Shown: piece after piece, positions 33,401 through 48,172 of the stretch | How positions within the stretch are numbered: position 1 is the first letter of the stretch | Layout of the letters: each line of letters begins with the position of its first letter | From: LMUY01 sp965198895 | GTDB taxonomy: Bacteria > Pseudomonadota > Alphaproteobacteria > Acetobacterales > Acetobacteraceae | Assembly: GCA_965198895.1 (NCBI GenBank) | Contig: OZ240676.1 | Coordinates: forward strand, 434,001 to 498,000 | Length of the DNA stretch: 64,000 nucleotides | Direction of reading: 5' to 3' | The notes under the pieces: generated by a model | The model's database searches: none | What the model saw: the letters and a program-made list of their open reading frames with translations, nothing else | What the model was told of the DNA's origin: nothing | Made by a program: the position numbers and the translations under genes

Positions 33401-33735
33401 CAGCGCTCAATCGCATCCGCCGCGCCAATCCGGCGCTCCGGTCGCACCTGAACACCGCCTTCCTGCCCGCCGGCAACGACGCAGTCAGCGTCTTCCTGAA
33501 ATCGACCCCCGATCGCAGCAATGCCCTGGTGGTTGCCATTTCCTTCGACCCGAATCAGGCGCAAGAGTCTGCTTGGGAGTTTCCGTTCTGGCTGTGGCAA
33601 GTGAGCGAGTCGGTTCCGTTCGAGGCGGAAGACCTGTTCACCGGCGAGCGGCTTACCTGGCGTGACAAGTATCGGTCCGTCCGTCTAGAGCCGGGCCGCC
33701 CCTACACCATCTGGCGCGTACGCGTCGTTTCCTGA
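30496..33735 (+). CDS. glgE: alpha-1,4-glucan:maltose-1-phosphate maltosyltransferase with N-terminal pseudo-GH13 extension
   Basis: 1079 residues, some 400 longer than typical GlgE. The C-terminal part from about residue 440 is a complete GlgE: an N-terminal beta domain, then the GH13_3 barrel with nucleophile Asp810 (IRVDNPHTKP), acid Glu839 (FLAEAF) and Asp897 (NTPDINP). The 29 and 58 residue spacings match the Streptomyces enzyme (394, 423, 480). The first 420 or so residues resemble a second, degenerate GH13 barrel in which the nucleophile position reads GVRLLGL instead of FRLDA. GlgE extends alpha-1,4-glucan with maltosyl units from maltose-1-phosphate made by the next gene product. It is the first gene of the operon. 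Confidence 0.93.
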   Translation: MNVTLKAATAAGTAETVATAAHPRIRYLDPIALGDARPTAVARAAALGFDTVLAPPPWAPGASGDRFTPATLDRVHPALGGGDFAAFLANYVRLCRQHDLRPMLDLPLASLAAEFDGDAAPFTTAATGPDPLDPRHTGSPTQRRVADPAALGAWWGSHLARWADAGLAGVRLLGLADAPGVMPALRQVAGSMTLIAWTPGVPRAALPGLAGASYVVSSLPWWDLQASWFWDELAVLRQVAPVLACPEAPFGPRAASGVHNPAQLAATLRRAASLACAIGDGWLVPDGFETGARRAMDVYGRATVAGDRIVEAGIDLAALNRMMPQAGETMGLQLMTGGSSSPMAVLRTDGADARFARHATVALVNTDLTRPLAIDPASIVMGIDGTFGPWEPAGFAPGQPVSLMPGELRLFTAPAIGKGRLSASVDADAARRFANGPRVAIEAPSPCVDDGSLPVKRLVGEVIAVEVDVVCDGHDKLGVALQWREPGDATTLQVRMAPIGNDRYRAELPLTSIGAYEYSVQAWRDAFASYKDELAKKSTAGIDVSLELREGMALLRRTAERAEGAVRVAVQAVVADLADADDAAKLARFLSTDLTELMAKADDRPRAASLPHPVRIDAERSGAAFAAWYEVFPRSMSDDASRHGTFRDVERHLPRVRDMGFDVLYFPPISPIGRTNRKGPNNTLTPVEGDPGSPYAIGSSDGGHDALHPELGTLDDFKHLVAAAADHGLEIAIDFAIQCSPDHPWLKQHKGWFDWRPDGSIKYAENPPKKYQDIVNVDFYAADAIPGLWVALAEVVMFWMEQGVRLIRVDNPHTKPLPFWQWMISTVRERYPDAVFLAEAFTRPKVMYRLAKVGFSQSYTYFTWRETKREMEQYLTELAEPGPRDFFRPHFFVNTPDINPVYLQNAPRSAYLIRAALAATLSGLWGVYNGFELCEGSPIPGREEYLDSEKYQVRQWDWDRPGNIVPEITALNRIRRANPALRSHLNTAFLPAGNDAVSVFLKSTPDRSNALVVAISFDPNQAQESAWEFPFWLWQVSESVPFEAEDLFTGERLTWRDKYRSVRLEPGRPYTIWRVRVVS

Positions 33736-33774
33736 CCCTGGCGCAAACGCGCCGTCTATTGAACTGAGGTTTCC

Positions 33775-39286
<5,512 letters not shown>

Positions 39287-39311
39287 CCTCGGCCATATCG
39301 GAGTAGCTACC

Positions 39312-41072
39312 ATGACCGAACGGTTCGCCCACCCCCTCCCGTTCGGCGCCACACTCGAAGGCCAGACGACGCGATTCCGTATTTGGGCGCCCTCTGCCGA
39401 CCAGTTGACGCTCGAGCTCGACGGAACCGACCATCCGATGACGGCGGAGGGGGAAGGCTGGTTTGACCTGTCCCTTCCGGCACCCGCCGGGTCGCAGTAC
39501 AAGTTTCGCATGCCCGACGGGATGTCGTTCCCCGACCCGGTATCTCGCGCGCAAGCCGGCGACGTGCACGATCCGAGCCTGGTCGTCGACCCTCGTAGCT
39601 ACGAGTGGCAACACGGCGACTGGCAAGGCCGGCCGTGGCACGAGACGGTGATCTACGAACTACACCCTGGCACGTTCGGCGGCTTCGGCGGAATTCGCGA
39701 GCAGCTCCCCCGCCTGAAGGCGCTCGGCGTGACAGCCATCGAACTGATGCCGGTCGCACAGTTCCCCGGCGCGCATAACTGGGGCTACGACGGGGTGCTG
39801 CCCTACGCGCCGGACTCGGCCTATGGCACGCCCGACGAGCTCAAGGCGATGATCGACGAAGCCCACGGAATGGGGCTGATGGTGTTCCTGGACGTGGTGT
39901 ACAACCATTTCGGTCCCGACGGTGCCTACATCCACGCCTTCGCCAATGGCTTCTTCCGCGACGATTTGAACACGCCCTGGGGCGCTTCGATCGACTTCCG
40001 CCGCCCCGAGGTTCGAGCGTACTTCGAGCAGAACGCGCTGTACTGGTTGCAGGAATACCGCTTCGACGGCCTGCGGTTCGACGCGCTGCACGCCATTAGT
40101 GAGCCCGACTTCCTCGATGAGATGGCGGCCACCATCCGGTCCAGCGTCGACCGCGAGGTCCACCTCATCATGGAGCACGAGGGCAACGCCGCGAAGCATC
40201 TGCGCGCCACGCCGGACGCACCGGGGTTCGACGCGCAGTGGACCGACGACGTCCACCACGTCCTGCACGTTCTGCTGACGGGTGAGGTCGAGGGATATTA
40301 CGAGGACTACAAGGACGCGATCACCAAGCTGTCCCGCGCCATGGCGGAGGGGTTTGTCTATCAAGGCGACTGGTCCGAGCACGCTTGCAAGTTCCGCGGC
40401 GAGAAATCGGCGCACTTGCCGACGACCGCCTTCGTCATCTTCCTGCAGAACCATGACCAGATCGGCAATCGCGCGCTTGGCGAGCGCCTGACCGTCCTCG
40501 CCGATCCGCGTGCGCTTCGCGCTGCCCAGGGTTTGCTGCTGTTGTCGCCGTTCATTCCGCTGCTGTTCATGGGCGAGGAAGTGCAGAGCAAAACGCCATT
40601 TCTGTTCTTCACCGACCATGGCGACGAACTGGCTGAGCTCGTTCGCCAAGGGCGCCGCGAGGAGTTCAAACACTTCCCAGCCTTCAAGGATCCAAGCCGC
40701 CGCGACGAGATCCCCGACCCGAACGCCAGGTCCACCTTTGAAGCGTCTGCACCCGATTTCAGCGGGAATGATAGCTTCATCCGCGGCCTGCTCACCTTGC
40801 GGCGGGACCGGATCATGCCCGGCATCCCTGGCGCGCGCAGCCTGGGCTCGGAGGTCATCGGCAAGAGCGCACTCGCGGCGCATTGGCGTATGGGCAATGG
40901 CGACGTGCTGGGGATCGCGATCAGCTTCGATGACCAGGCTGCCCTGCCAGTTCCGTCCGGCGCGTTACTGTTCGAGAGCGAACCCGGTGTTTGGGACCAG
41001 GCGCAAACCGGCACATTGCGTGACCGCTCCTCCATCGCCTGGATCGAGCCCGCCGGGAGAGTTCAGGAGTGA
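39312..41072 (+). CDS. treZ: malto-oligosyltrehalose trehalohydrolase
   Basis: 586 residues. A CBM48-like N-terminal domain precedes a GH13_10 barrel with LDVVYNHFGPDG, nucleophile Asp257 (FDGLRFDALHAI) and acid Glu288 (LIMEHEG). The 31-residue spacing is as in the Sulfolobus enzyme, and FLQNHDQIGN holds the third acid. It releases trehalose from maltooligosyltrehalose produced by TreY. The stop overlaps the malQ GTG in GTGA. Confidence 0.95.
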   Translation: MTERFAHPLPFGATLEGQTTRFRIWAPSADQLTLELDGTDHPMTAEGEGWFDLSLPAPAGSQYKFRMPDGMSFPDPVSRAQAGDVHDPSLVVDPRSYEWQHGDWQGRPWHETVIYELHPGTFGGFGGIREQLPRLKALGVTAIELMPVAQFPGAHNWGYDGVLPYAPDSAYGTPDELKAMIDEAHGMGLMVFLDVVYNHFGPDGAYIHAFANGFFRDDLNTPWGASIDFRRPEVRAYFEQNALYWLQEYRFDGLRFDALHAISEPDFLDEMAATIRSSVDREVHLIMEHEGNAAKHLRATPDAPGFDAQWTDDVHHVLHVLLTGEVEGYYEDYKDAITKLSRAMAEGFVYQGDWSEHACKFRGEKSAHLPTTAFVIFLQNHDQIGNRALGERLTVLADPRALRAAQGLLLLSPFIPLLFMGEEVQSKTPFLFFTDHGDELAELVRQGRREEFKHFPAFKDPSRRDEIPDPNARSTFEASAPDFSGNDSFIRGLLTLRRDRIMPGIPGARSLGSEVIGKSALAAHWRMGNGDVLGIAISFDDQAALPVPSGALLFESEPGVWDQAQTGTLRDRSSIAWIEPAGRVQE

Positions 41073-43060
41073 GCCTGCACGATCTAGCCCAGGAAGCCGG
41101 GCTGGCGCTGCACTGGAAAGACGTTCACGGCCAGTGGCACCAAGTCGGCGACGATACGGTCAGGGCGGTTCTCGCCGCTCTGGGCCTGCCCGCCGACAGC
41201 GATGCGGATATCGGCGACAGCCTCACGGCGCTGCGTAGCCCGAGCCGCCTGCCGCCGTTGGCAACGGGCGATACCGGCGGGACGCTGCGCTTGCCGATTG
41301 CGGCCGGTCCCTACCAGTTCGTGTTGGAAAGCGGCGCCACGCTGGACGGCGTGGCCGGCGATGAAGGCGGGGCCACGATCCCGTTGCCATCCGAACCGGG
41401 GTATCACCAGCTGCACATCGGCCGCCAGGACGTGCTGGTCGCGGTGGCTCCGGCGCAGGGCTGGACCATGGGCGAGGCGGCACCGGGCCGGCCATGGGCA
41501 CTGGCGGCGCAGCTATACTCGCTGCGGCGCAAGGGCGATGGCGGGCTCGGCGATTTCGGCGGTTTGGAGCAGTTCGTGCGGAATGCGGCCGCCCATGGGG
41601 CGGCGGGCGTGGCGATCAGCCCGGTGCACGCGCAGTTCTCCGCCACGCTCGACCGGTTCAGCCCGTATTCACCGTCCAGCCGGACGCTGCTGAACGCGCT
41701 GCATGCCGCCGTCGATCTGCCTGGGGACGATGCCGCCCGACTGGAGGCCGACACGCTGGTGGACTGGCCCTCCGCGGCGCGGCACCGGTTCGAGCGCCTG
41801 GATGCCCTGTTCACCCAGGCGGAAGCCGGCGGCGCGCTGTGGGAGGAGTTCACCCGCTTCCGCGCCGCCGAGGGGCGCACGCTCGAAACCCACGCCCAGT
41901 TCGAGGTGCTGCATGCCCGCCTGGCGCCGCAGGGTCTGTGGCACTGGCGGCACTGGCCGGGCGGCCTGTCCGACGCTTCCAGCGCGGAGGTGGCACAGTT
42001 CGCCCAGGATCATGCGCGGGAGATCACCCGGCACGCCTTCTACCAGTTCATGGCCGACCGCAGCCTCGGCGCCGCCCAGGCCGCGGCGAAGCAGGCCGGC
42101 ATGCCGGTCGGGCTGATCTCGGACCTGGCCGTCGGCGTCGACTCCGGCGGTAGCCAGTGCTGGTCGCATCCGTCACAGACCTTGCTGGGGCTGACGGTCG
42201 GTGCGCCGCCCGACCTGCTGAACACGAGCGGCCAGAACTGGGGGCTCGCCGCCTTCTCGCCGCGCGGCTTGCAGCTGAGCGGATTCAGCGCCTTCATCGA
42301 GATGCTGCGCGCCGCGATGCGCCATTCCGGCGGGGTCCGGATCGACCACGCGATGGGCTTGGCCCGGCTCTGGGTGCTGCCGGACGGGGCCAGCCCAAGG
42401 CACGGCGTATATCTGCACTTCCCCGTCGACGACATGCTGCGCCTGGTGCGGCTGGAATCGCGGCGCCACCAGGCGATCGTGTTGGGCGAGGACCTCGGCA
42501 CCCTGCCCGACGGCTTCCAGGGCCGCATCAGCGCCTCCGGCATGCTCGGCATGCGCGTGCTGTGGTTCGAACGGGCGCTCGATCTCGGCTTCACTGCGCC
42601 ATCGCTCTGGGATTACGGCGCTGTCTCGATGACGAGCACGCACGACTTGGCTACGGTCGCCGGCTGGTGGTCGGGCAACGACACCGCCTGGCGCCGCCGC
42701 CTCGGTCAACTGGATGAGGAAGGCGTTGCGCGGGAGAACAGCGAGCGGCATCGCGACCGGCACATGCTGTGGTCCGCCATGCTGGCCAGCGGCGCTGCCC
42801 AGGGCGATCCGCCGCCCCCCGATGCCCCTGCCGAAGCGGTGAACGCCGCCATCCGCCACGTCGGCGGCGCCGCTTGCGCGCTCACCATCATCCCGCTGGA
42901 GGACGTGCTGGCCCTCCCCGAGCAGCCGAACCTGCCGGGCACGCTGGACGAACACCCCAACTGGCGCCGCCGCATGCCGGGCGAGGCAGCGACGCTGCTG
43001 GACGACCCGGCGGTGGCGGCGCGCCTTCGCGACCTCGACGCCGCCAGGAAGAATTCATGA
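41069..43060 (+). CDS. malQ: 4-alpha-glucanotransferase (amylomaltase)
   Basis: 663 residues, GH77. Catalytic residues are Asp426 (VRIDHAMGL), Glu474 (LGEDLGT) and the Asp in STHDLAT. It is of the long bacterial type with an N-terminal region before the barrel. It disproportionates maltooligosaccharides, which here would supply TreY with long enough chains and recycle maltose. It sits between treZ and treY and is coupled to both by 4-base overlaps (GTGA upstream, ATGA downstream). Confidence 0.94.
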   Translation: MSLHDLAQEAGLALHWKDVHGQWHQVGDDTVRAVLAALGLPADSDADIGDSLTALRSPSRLPPLATGDTGGTLRLPIAAGPYQFVLESGATLDGVAGDEGGATIPLPSEPGYHQLHIGRQDVLVAVAPAQGWTMGEAAPGRPWALAAQLYSLRRKGDGGLGDFGGLEQFVRNAAAHGAAGVAISPVHAQFSATLDRFSPYSPSSRTLLNALHAAVDLPGDDAARLEADTLVDWPSAARHRFERLDALFTQAEAGGALWEEFTRFRAAEGRTLETHAQFEVLHARLAPQGLWHWRHWPGGLSDASSAEVAQFAQDHAREITRHAFYQFMADRSLGAAQAAAKQAGMPVGLISDLAVGVDSGGSQCWSHPSQTLLGLTVGAPPDLLNTSGQNWGLAAFSPRGLQLSGFSAFIEMLRAAMRHSGGVRIDHAMGLARLWVLPDGASPRHGVYLHFPVDDMLRLVRLESRRHQAIVLGEDLGTLPDGFQGRISASGMLGMRVLWFERALDLGFTAPSLWDYGAVSMTSTHDLATVAGWWSGNDTAWRRRLGQLDEEGVARENSERHRDRHMLWSAMLASGAAQGDPPPPDAPAEAVNAAIRHVGGAACALTIIPLEDVLALPEQPNLPGTLDEHPNWRRRMPGEAATLLDDPAVAARLRDLDAARKNS

Positions 43061-45843
43061 AGCCGTTTACCGCGACCGCCCGCCTGCAGTTCCACAAAGA
43101 CTTCACGATGGATATGGCGGCGGCACTGGTGCCGTACTATGCCAGCCTCGGCGTCTCCCACATGTATGCCTCGCCGCTGCTGAAGTCCCGCCCCGGGTCG
43201 ACGCACGGCTACGATATCGTCGACCACAACCAGATCGACCCGGAACTGGGCGGGGAGGAGGCGCTGCGGCGCCTGGTCGCCGAGTTGCGGAAACACGACA
43301 TGGGTTTGGTGCTCGACATCGTGCCGAATCACATGGGCGTCGGCGGGGCGGACAACGCGTGGTGGCTGGACGTGCTGGAATGGGGCCGGGCGAGCCCCTA
43401 TGCCGAGTATTTCGACATCGACTGGGATCCGCCGGACGCCTCGCTGCGTGGCCGGATGTTGGCGCCGTTCCTGGGCTCGCCCTATGGCGACTGCCTGAAG
43501 AACGGGGAGCTGACGCTGCAGTTCGACCCCGAGGACGGGCGGCTGTTCGCCAGCTACTACTCGCACCGCTTCCCGATCAACCCGCGCGACTACGCCTCGG
43601 TTCTGCTGACCGAGGGTGGCCCTCTGGAGGAACCGGCGCGCGCGTTCAACGAGTTGTCCACCAACAACCGCGACCTGATGCGCACCGAAGCCGCGACCGC
43701 ACGGGAAGCGCTGCGTTCGCCCGACTACGCCCAGCCGATCGCCGAGTGCCTGCGCGCCTACGACCCGGCGACCGACACCGGTCGTGACCGGTTGCACCGC
43801 CTGTTGGAACGGCAGAGCTACCGCTTGTCATGGTGGCGGGCCGCGACCGACGAGATCAATTGGCGCCGCTTCTTCGACGTGAACGGCCTCGCCGGCGTGC
43901 GCGCCGAAGTGCCGACCGTGTTCGACGACACCCATCGCACGATCCTGCGCCTGTATACCGAGGGGCTGATCGACGCCGTCCGCATCGACCACGTGGACGG
44001 CCTGGCCGACCCGCGCGGCTATTGCCGCAAGCTGCGGCGCCTGCTGGATGCGGCCCACGAGCATCGCCCGCGCGAGCTGCAGGGGGAACGTGCCGGGCTG
44101 TGGATCGAGAAGATCCTGGCCACCCACGAATCGCTGACGAGCGACTGGCTGACGGATGGCACGACCGGCTACGACTATATGAACGACGTCTCCGCCGTGC
44201 TGCACGACGGGGCCGGCGAGGAAAGGATTACGGCGATCTGGACCGGCCTCACCGGCCGCCCGGGCGCGTTCGAAGTCGAGGCGGTGTCCGCCCGGCGGCA
44301 GATCCTGCGGGAAAGCCTGTCGAGCGAGATCTTCTCGACCGCCGCCGCGATCCACCGCGTTGCCCGGCGGGACCTGTCTACGCGCGACTACACGCTGACC
44401 GCGGTCCGCCGGACGCTGACCGAAATTCTGGTGCATTTCCACGTCTATCGCATCTACGCCGGGCTGGGCGGCATCTCCGAGACGGACAAGCGGGAGATGG
44501 ATTGGGCGCTGGCTGGCGCCCGCCGCACGGTGCGCGCCACCGACCGCGAGCTGCTGGAGCTGATGGCGAGCTGGCTGTCCGGCGACGGCATCCGGCAGGT
44601 GCCGGCCGGTAGCCGCCGGGCCGAGCGGCTGCGGGCGATGGTGAAGTTCCAGCAGCTATCAGCGCCAACCGCCGCCAAGTCGGTGGAGGACACCGCGTTC
44701 TATCGCTACGGGCGGCTGATCTCGCGCAACGAGGTCGGCTCCGAGCCGTCGCAGTTTGCCATCACCCCCGCCGCCTTCCACAACGCCATGCGGACCCGCC
44801 GCAAGCGCTTTCCGCAGGCGCTGCTCGCCACTGCCACGCACGACCACAAGCGCGGCGAGGATACCCGTGCCCGCCTGGCGGTGATCAGCGAGCTGCCGGC
44901 CGAATGGGAAGCCGCCCTCACCCGGTGGACCCGGCTGAATGCCCCCCTGAAGAAGGATGTCGGGGTGCTCGCGCCGGACGCTTGCGACGAGATCATGCTG
45001 TATGAAAGCCTGGTCGGTGCCTGGCCGCTCGGTCTGTCGGCGAACGACCTCGAGGGCGTGGCCGCATTCGAGGAGCGGCTCGCCGCTTGGCAGGAGAAGG
45101 CACTGCGGGAGGGCAAGCGGCACACCGGCTGGGCGGCGCCGAACGCCGAGTACGAAGGCGCTTGCCGAGACTTCCTGCACCAGGTGATGGACCCCGGCCG
45201 GGTCTCGCACGTGCTGCAGGACGTGGCCGATTTCGTGGAGCGGATCGCGGCCCCGGGCGCGGTGAACGCCCTGTCGCAAGCGCTCATGCGGGTGACGTCA
45301 CCGGGCGTCCCGGACCTATACCAAGGAACGGAATACTGGGATTTCAGCCTGGTCGACCCGGACAACCGCCGCCCCGTCGATTTCTCCGCCAGGCAGGCCT
45401 CGCTGGAGGCGGATATCAGCCCGGCCGACTTGCTGCAGGATTGGAAAGACGGCCGGGTGAAACAGGCCATGCTCGCGCGAGCCATGCGGTTCCGAGCCGA
45501 CTCTGGCCGCCTGTTCACCGAGGGCAGCTACGTCCCGTTGCGGGTGGACGGCGAACGGGCCGACAACGTCGTCGCGTTTGCGCGGGTACATGAAGGCCGG
45601 GCATCAATTACGGTGGTGACCCGCCTGCCCGGTCACCTTCCCGGCATCGGATCGATTCCGGTCGCCGACCCGGCGGTTTGGTCTGGAACCTTTATTGTGA
45701 CACCACGTAACTTCATAGGCCGCCGTACTGTGGACGTAATGACGGCGCAGAAGGGCGAAGGCGAGGGCAAGGAAATGATGGGACGCTTGCCACTATCTGA
45801 AATTCTGGCCACATTCCCGGTGGCGCTGTTGGAGGTTCGATGA
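43057..45843 (+). CDS. treY: malto-oligosyltrehalose synthase
   Basis: 928 residues, GH13_26. The start ATG 43057 gives TATARLQFHKDFT, the usual TreY N-terminus. THGYDIVDHNQIDPELGG and LDIVPNHMGV are family hallmarks; Asp311 (VRIDHVDGL) and Glu351 (WIEKIL) are the probable nucleophile and acid. PGVPDLYQGTEYWDFSLVDPDNRRPVDF occurs near the C-terminus in pieces characteristic of the family. It rearranges the reducing end of alpha-glucan chains into a trehalose unit for TreZ to cut. Coupled to otsA by ATGA. Confidence 0.95.
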   Translation: MKPFTATARLQFHKDFTMDMAAALVPYYASLGVSHMYASPLLKSRPGSTHGYDIVDHNQIDPELGGEEALRRLVAELRKHDMGLVLDIVPNHMGVGGADNAWWLDVLEWGRASPYAEYFDIDWDPPDASLRGRMLAPFLGSPYGDCLKNGELTLQFDPEDGRLFASYYSHRFPINPRDYASVLLTEGGPLEEPARAFNELSTNNRDLMRTEAATAREALRSPDYAQPIAECLRAYDPATDTGRDRLHRLLERQSYRLSWWRAATDEINWRRFFDVNGLAGVRAEVPTVFDDTHRTILRLYTEGLIDAVRIDHVDGLADPRGYCRKLRRLLDAAHEHRPRELQGERAGLWIEKILATHESLTSDWLTDGTTGYDYMNDVSAVLHDGAGEERITAIWTGLTGRPGAFEVEAVSARRQILRESLSSEIFSTAAAIHRVARRDLSTRDYTLTAVRRTLTEILVHFHVYRIYAGLGGISETDKREMDWALAGARRTVRATDRELLELMASWLSGDGIRQVPAGSRRAERLRAMVKFQQLSAPTAAKSVEDTAFYRYGRLISRNEVGSEPSQFAITPAAFHNAMRTRRKRFPQALLATATHDHKRGEDTRARLAVISELPAEWEAALTRWTRLNAPLKKDVGVLAPDACDEIMLYESLVGAWPLGLSANDLEGVAAFEERLAAWQEKALREGKRHTGWAAPNAEYEGACRDFLHQVMDPGRVSHVLQDVADFVERIAAPGAVNALSQALMRVTSPGVPDLYQGTEYWDFSLVDPDNRRPVDFSARQASLEADISPADLLQDWKDGRVKQAMLARAMRFRADSGRLFTEGSYVPLRVDGERADNVVAFARVHEGRASITVVTRLPGHLPGIGSIPVADPAVWSGTFIVTPRNFIGRRTVDVMTAQKGEGEGKEMMGRLPLSEILATFPVALLEVR

Positions 45844-47276
45844 ACCGTCTCGTCGTCGTCTCTAACCGGGTCCCGACGCCGGGCAGTGGAACTCAGGCAG
45901 GTGGCCTCGCCGTGGCGTTGGCCGGGCTGATGGGCCAACGCGGCGGGTTGTGGTTTGGGTGGAGCGGCAACGTCTCCAACGAGCACACGTTGAAATCTAG
46001 CGTCGACGGTGGGGTGCAATACGCCACCATCGATCTGACGAAGACCGAGCACGAGCGTTACTATAACGAGTTCTCGAACAGCACGTTATGGCCGCTGCTT
46101 CACTCGATGCCTGAACTGATGACGTTCGATCGGCGCAACGCCCAGGTGTATCGTTCGGTGAACGAGCGAATGGCGGGTGCGCTGACCCCGCTGCTGCGGC
46201 CGAACGACATGATCTGGATCCACGACTACCATTTGATGGCGATGCCAGCGATGCTTCGCGCGCGCGGCGTCACCGCCCCGATCGGCTTCTTCCTCCACAT
46301 CCCGTTCCCGTCTGCCGACATGCTGGCGAGCGTGCCGGAGGCTGGTGCACTCATTCGCGACCTAGTGTCGGCGGACTTGATCGGCTTCCAGACCCAGAAT
46401 GACGTCGAGAATTTCGCCGACGCCGCCCACCGTCTGGCCGGAGCGACCCGGCTGACCGGCGGCTGGCTGCACGTGGACGGGCGCAGGGTGCGCCTGGGAG
46501 CGTTCCCGGTCGAGATTGAGGCCCGCGAGTTTGCGGCGACGGCCGAACACGCCTGGCGCGCGGCCCCCACGGAACGCCTGCGACGCAGCCTGCAGGGCCA
46601 GAAGCTGGTGTTGGGCGTAGACCGCCTCGACCCGACCAAGGGCCTGATCCAGCGGCTCGCCGGCTACCGCCGCCTGCTCGAAACCCGTCCCGATTGGCGC
46701 CGCCGGGTCACGATGCTGCAGATCGCCGCCGAGAGCCGCAAAGACGTCGTTGCGTATCGCACGTTGCGCGAAGGCGTCGATCGCGAGGCCGGCGCCATCA
46801 ACAGCGAGTGGAGCGAGGCGGACTGGACGCCACTGCGCATCGTCGCGCGCGCCGGTGCCCGCGCGACGATGGCGGGCTACATGCGTGAGGCTCGGGTTGG
46901 GTTGGTGACGCCGCTTCGGGATGGCATGAACTTGGTCGCGAAGGAGTTCATCGCGGCCCAGAACCCGCAGGATCCGGGTGTCCTAATCCTGTCTCGTTTT
47001 GCCGGCGCTGCCCGCCAACTCAGTTCGGCCATCATCATCAATCCGCACGATCCCGACGAGATGGCGGATGCCTTGGACAATTCGCTCCGCATGCCGCTCG
47101 CCGAGCGGCAGGAGCGGTGGCAGGCCTGCTGGCGTGCCATAGACGGGGCGACGCCGATGCTGTGGGGCCGCACGTTCCTGGCAACGCTGCTTCGCGTGGG
47201 AAGCGGCACGCCGGCGAATACCGTCTCGCCGATGAAGCCGGCTGCCGTGGAACTGGCCGTGGTCTCGCGCCAGTAA
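45840..47276 (+). CDS. otsA: alpha,alpha-trehalose-6-phosphate synthase
   Basis: 478 residues, GT20. WIHDYHLMAMPAMLR and VDRLDPTKGL are diagnostic, and GVVTPLRDGMNLV-like residues (here GLVTPLRDGMNLVAKEF) bind the donor phosphate. It makes trehalose-6-phosphate from a nucleotide-glucose and glucose-6-phosphate. It is the last gene of the operon. The phosphatase partner otsB is not in the window, so it must be elsewhere or be replaced. No obvious terminator hairpin follows in the 65 bases before the convergent SCO gene. Confidence 0.94.
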   Translation: MNRLVVVSNRVPTPGSGTQAGGLAVALAGLMGQRGGLWFGWSGNVSNEHTLKSSVDGGVQYATIDLTKTEHERYYNEFSNSTLWPLLHSMPELMTFDRRNAQVYRSVNERMAGALTPLLRPNDMIWIHDYHLMAMPAMLRARGVTAPIGFFLHIPFPSADMLASVPEAGALIRDLVSADLIGFQTQNDVENFADAAHRLAGATRLTGGWLHVDGRRVRLGAFPVEIEAREFAATAEHAWRAAPTERLRRSLQGQKLVLGVDRLDPTKGLIQRLAGYRRLLETRPDWRRRVTMLQIAAESRKDVVAYRTLREGVDREAGAINSEWSEADWTPLRIVARAGARATMAGYMREARVGLVTPLRDGMNLVAKEFIAAQNPQDPGVLILSRFAGAARQLSSAIIINPHDPDEMADALDNSLRMPLAERQERWQACWRAIDGATPMLWGRTFLATLLRVGSGTPANTVSPMKPAAVELAVVSRQ

Positions 47277-47341
47277 TATCGGCAGCTACGCGCCCCCGCG
47301 GATCGGCCTGCTTCGCAAGGCATTTGGCTCGGGTTGACGTC

Positions 47342-47962
47342 TCAGGCCTGTGACAAGTAGCTCTTGATGTCTGCGGCCATTTTGTCGGCGCCCTCGTCCG
47401 CGCGAATAATCCCGATGAACTGCCCGGCCGGGTTCATCAAATACAGGATGGAACTGTGATCCATCGTGTAATCGCCGGGATTGGGACCGGTCTTATGCTG
47501 GGCGTAGTAGACCCGGTATTCGTGGGCCACCGTCGCGATCTGGGCCGGGGTTCCGGTTAGGCCCTGCAGCCGCGGGCTGAAAGCTGCGGCGTATTGCTTG
47601 ACGACGTCGGCGGTGTCGCGGGCCGGGTCGACCGTGATGAACAGAGGGTCGATCGCGTCGGCTTGGGGGCCTAGCTTATCCATCGCCTGGGCCACGTCGT
47701 TCAGCGTCGTGGGACAGACGTCGGGGCAGAAGGTGTAACCGAAATACACCAGCATGTATTTGCCACGATAGGTCTGGTCAGTGACCGTCTGCCCGTTGCC
47801 ATCCGTGAGCGTAAACGGGCCGCCTATCACCGCGGCCTGCTGCACCGGGGCGGGCGTGCCGAACACGAACAACTCCAGTCCCGCGATGACGAGCAGGATC
47901 GCCACCCCGGCTAACGCAGCGCGCATGACCCGGCGCGAAGCAGGTCTTCTCTCGACAGACAT
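47342..47962 (-). CDS. SCO1/SenC family copper chaperone
   Basis: 206 residues. An N-terminal membrane anchor (about 14-34) tethers a periplasmic thioredoxin-fold domain. The Cu ligands are Cys79 and Cys83 in FCPDVCP and His169 in TMDHSS. SCO proteins deliver copper to the CuA centre of cytochrome c oxidase or act as thiol reductases. No oxidase gene is adjacent. It converges with otsA. Confidence 0.94.
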   Translation of the reverse strand: MSVERRPASRRVMRAALAGVAILLVIAGLELFVFGTPAPVQQAAVIGGPFTLTDGNGQTVTDQTYRGKYMLVYFGYTFCPDVCPTTLNDVAQAMDKLGPQADAIDPLFITVDPARDTADVVKQYAAAFSPRLQGLTGTPAQIATVAHEYRVYYAQHKTGPNPGDYTMDHSSILYLMNPAGQFIGIIRADEGADKMAADIKSYLSQA

Positions 47963-48172
47963 GACGGCGACCTCGATCTGTGACCGGCCTTATACCACGC
48001 CGGCGATTTGGTCCTTCCACTTCTACAGGTGAAGCCGACGGAGGGCACTAGGGGCAGTTCCAGCCCAAGCGCGGCTGACCGAGTTCGGACGCCGACGGTT
48101 GTCCGGAACGATCCGGTCTGGTAACATGTCGCGGTCCAACAATGTCGAGCCTCAGCAAGAGGGAGGGGTCGG

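Noticed and set aside
48105..48130. GGAAC upstream of the HExxH gene as an EcfG promoter
   Set aside because: No CGTT-like box at the right spacing (ATGT or TGTC found).
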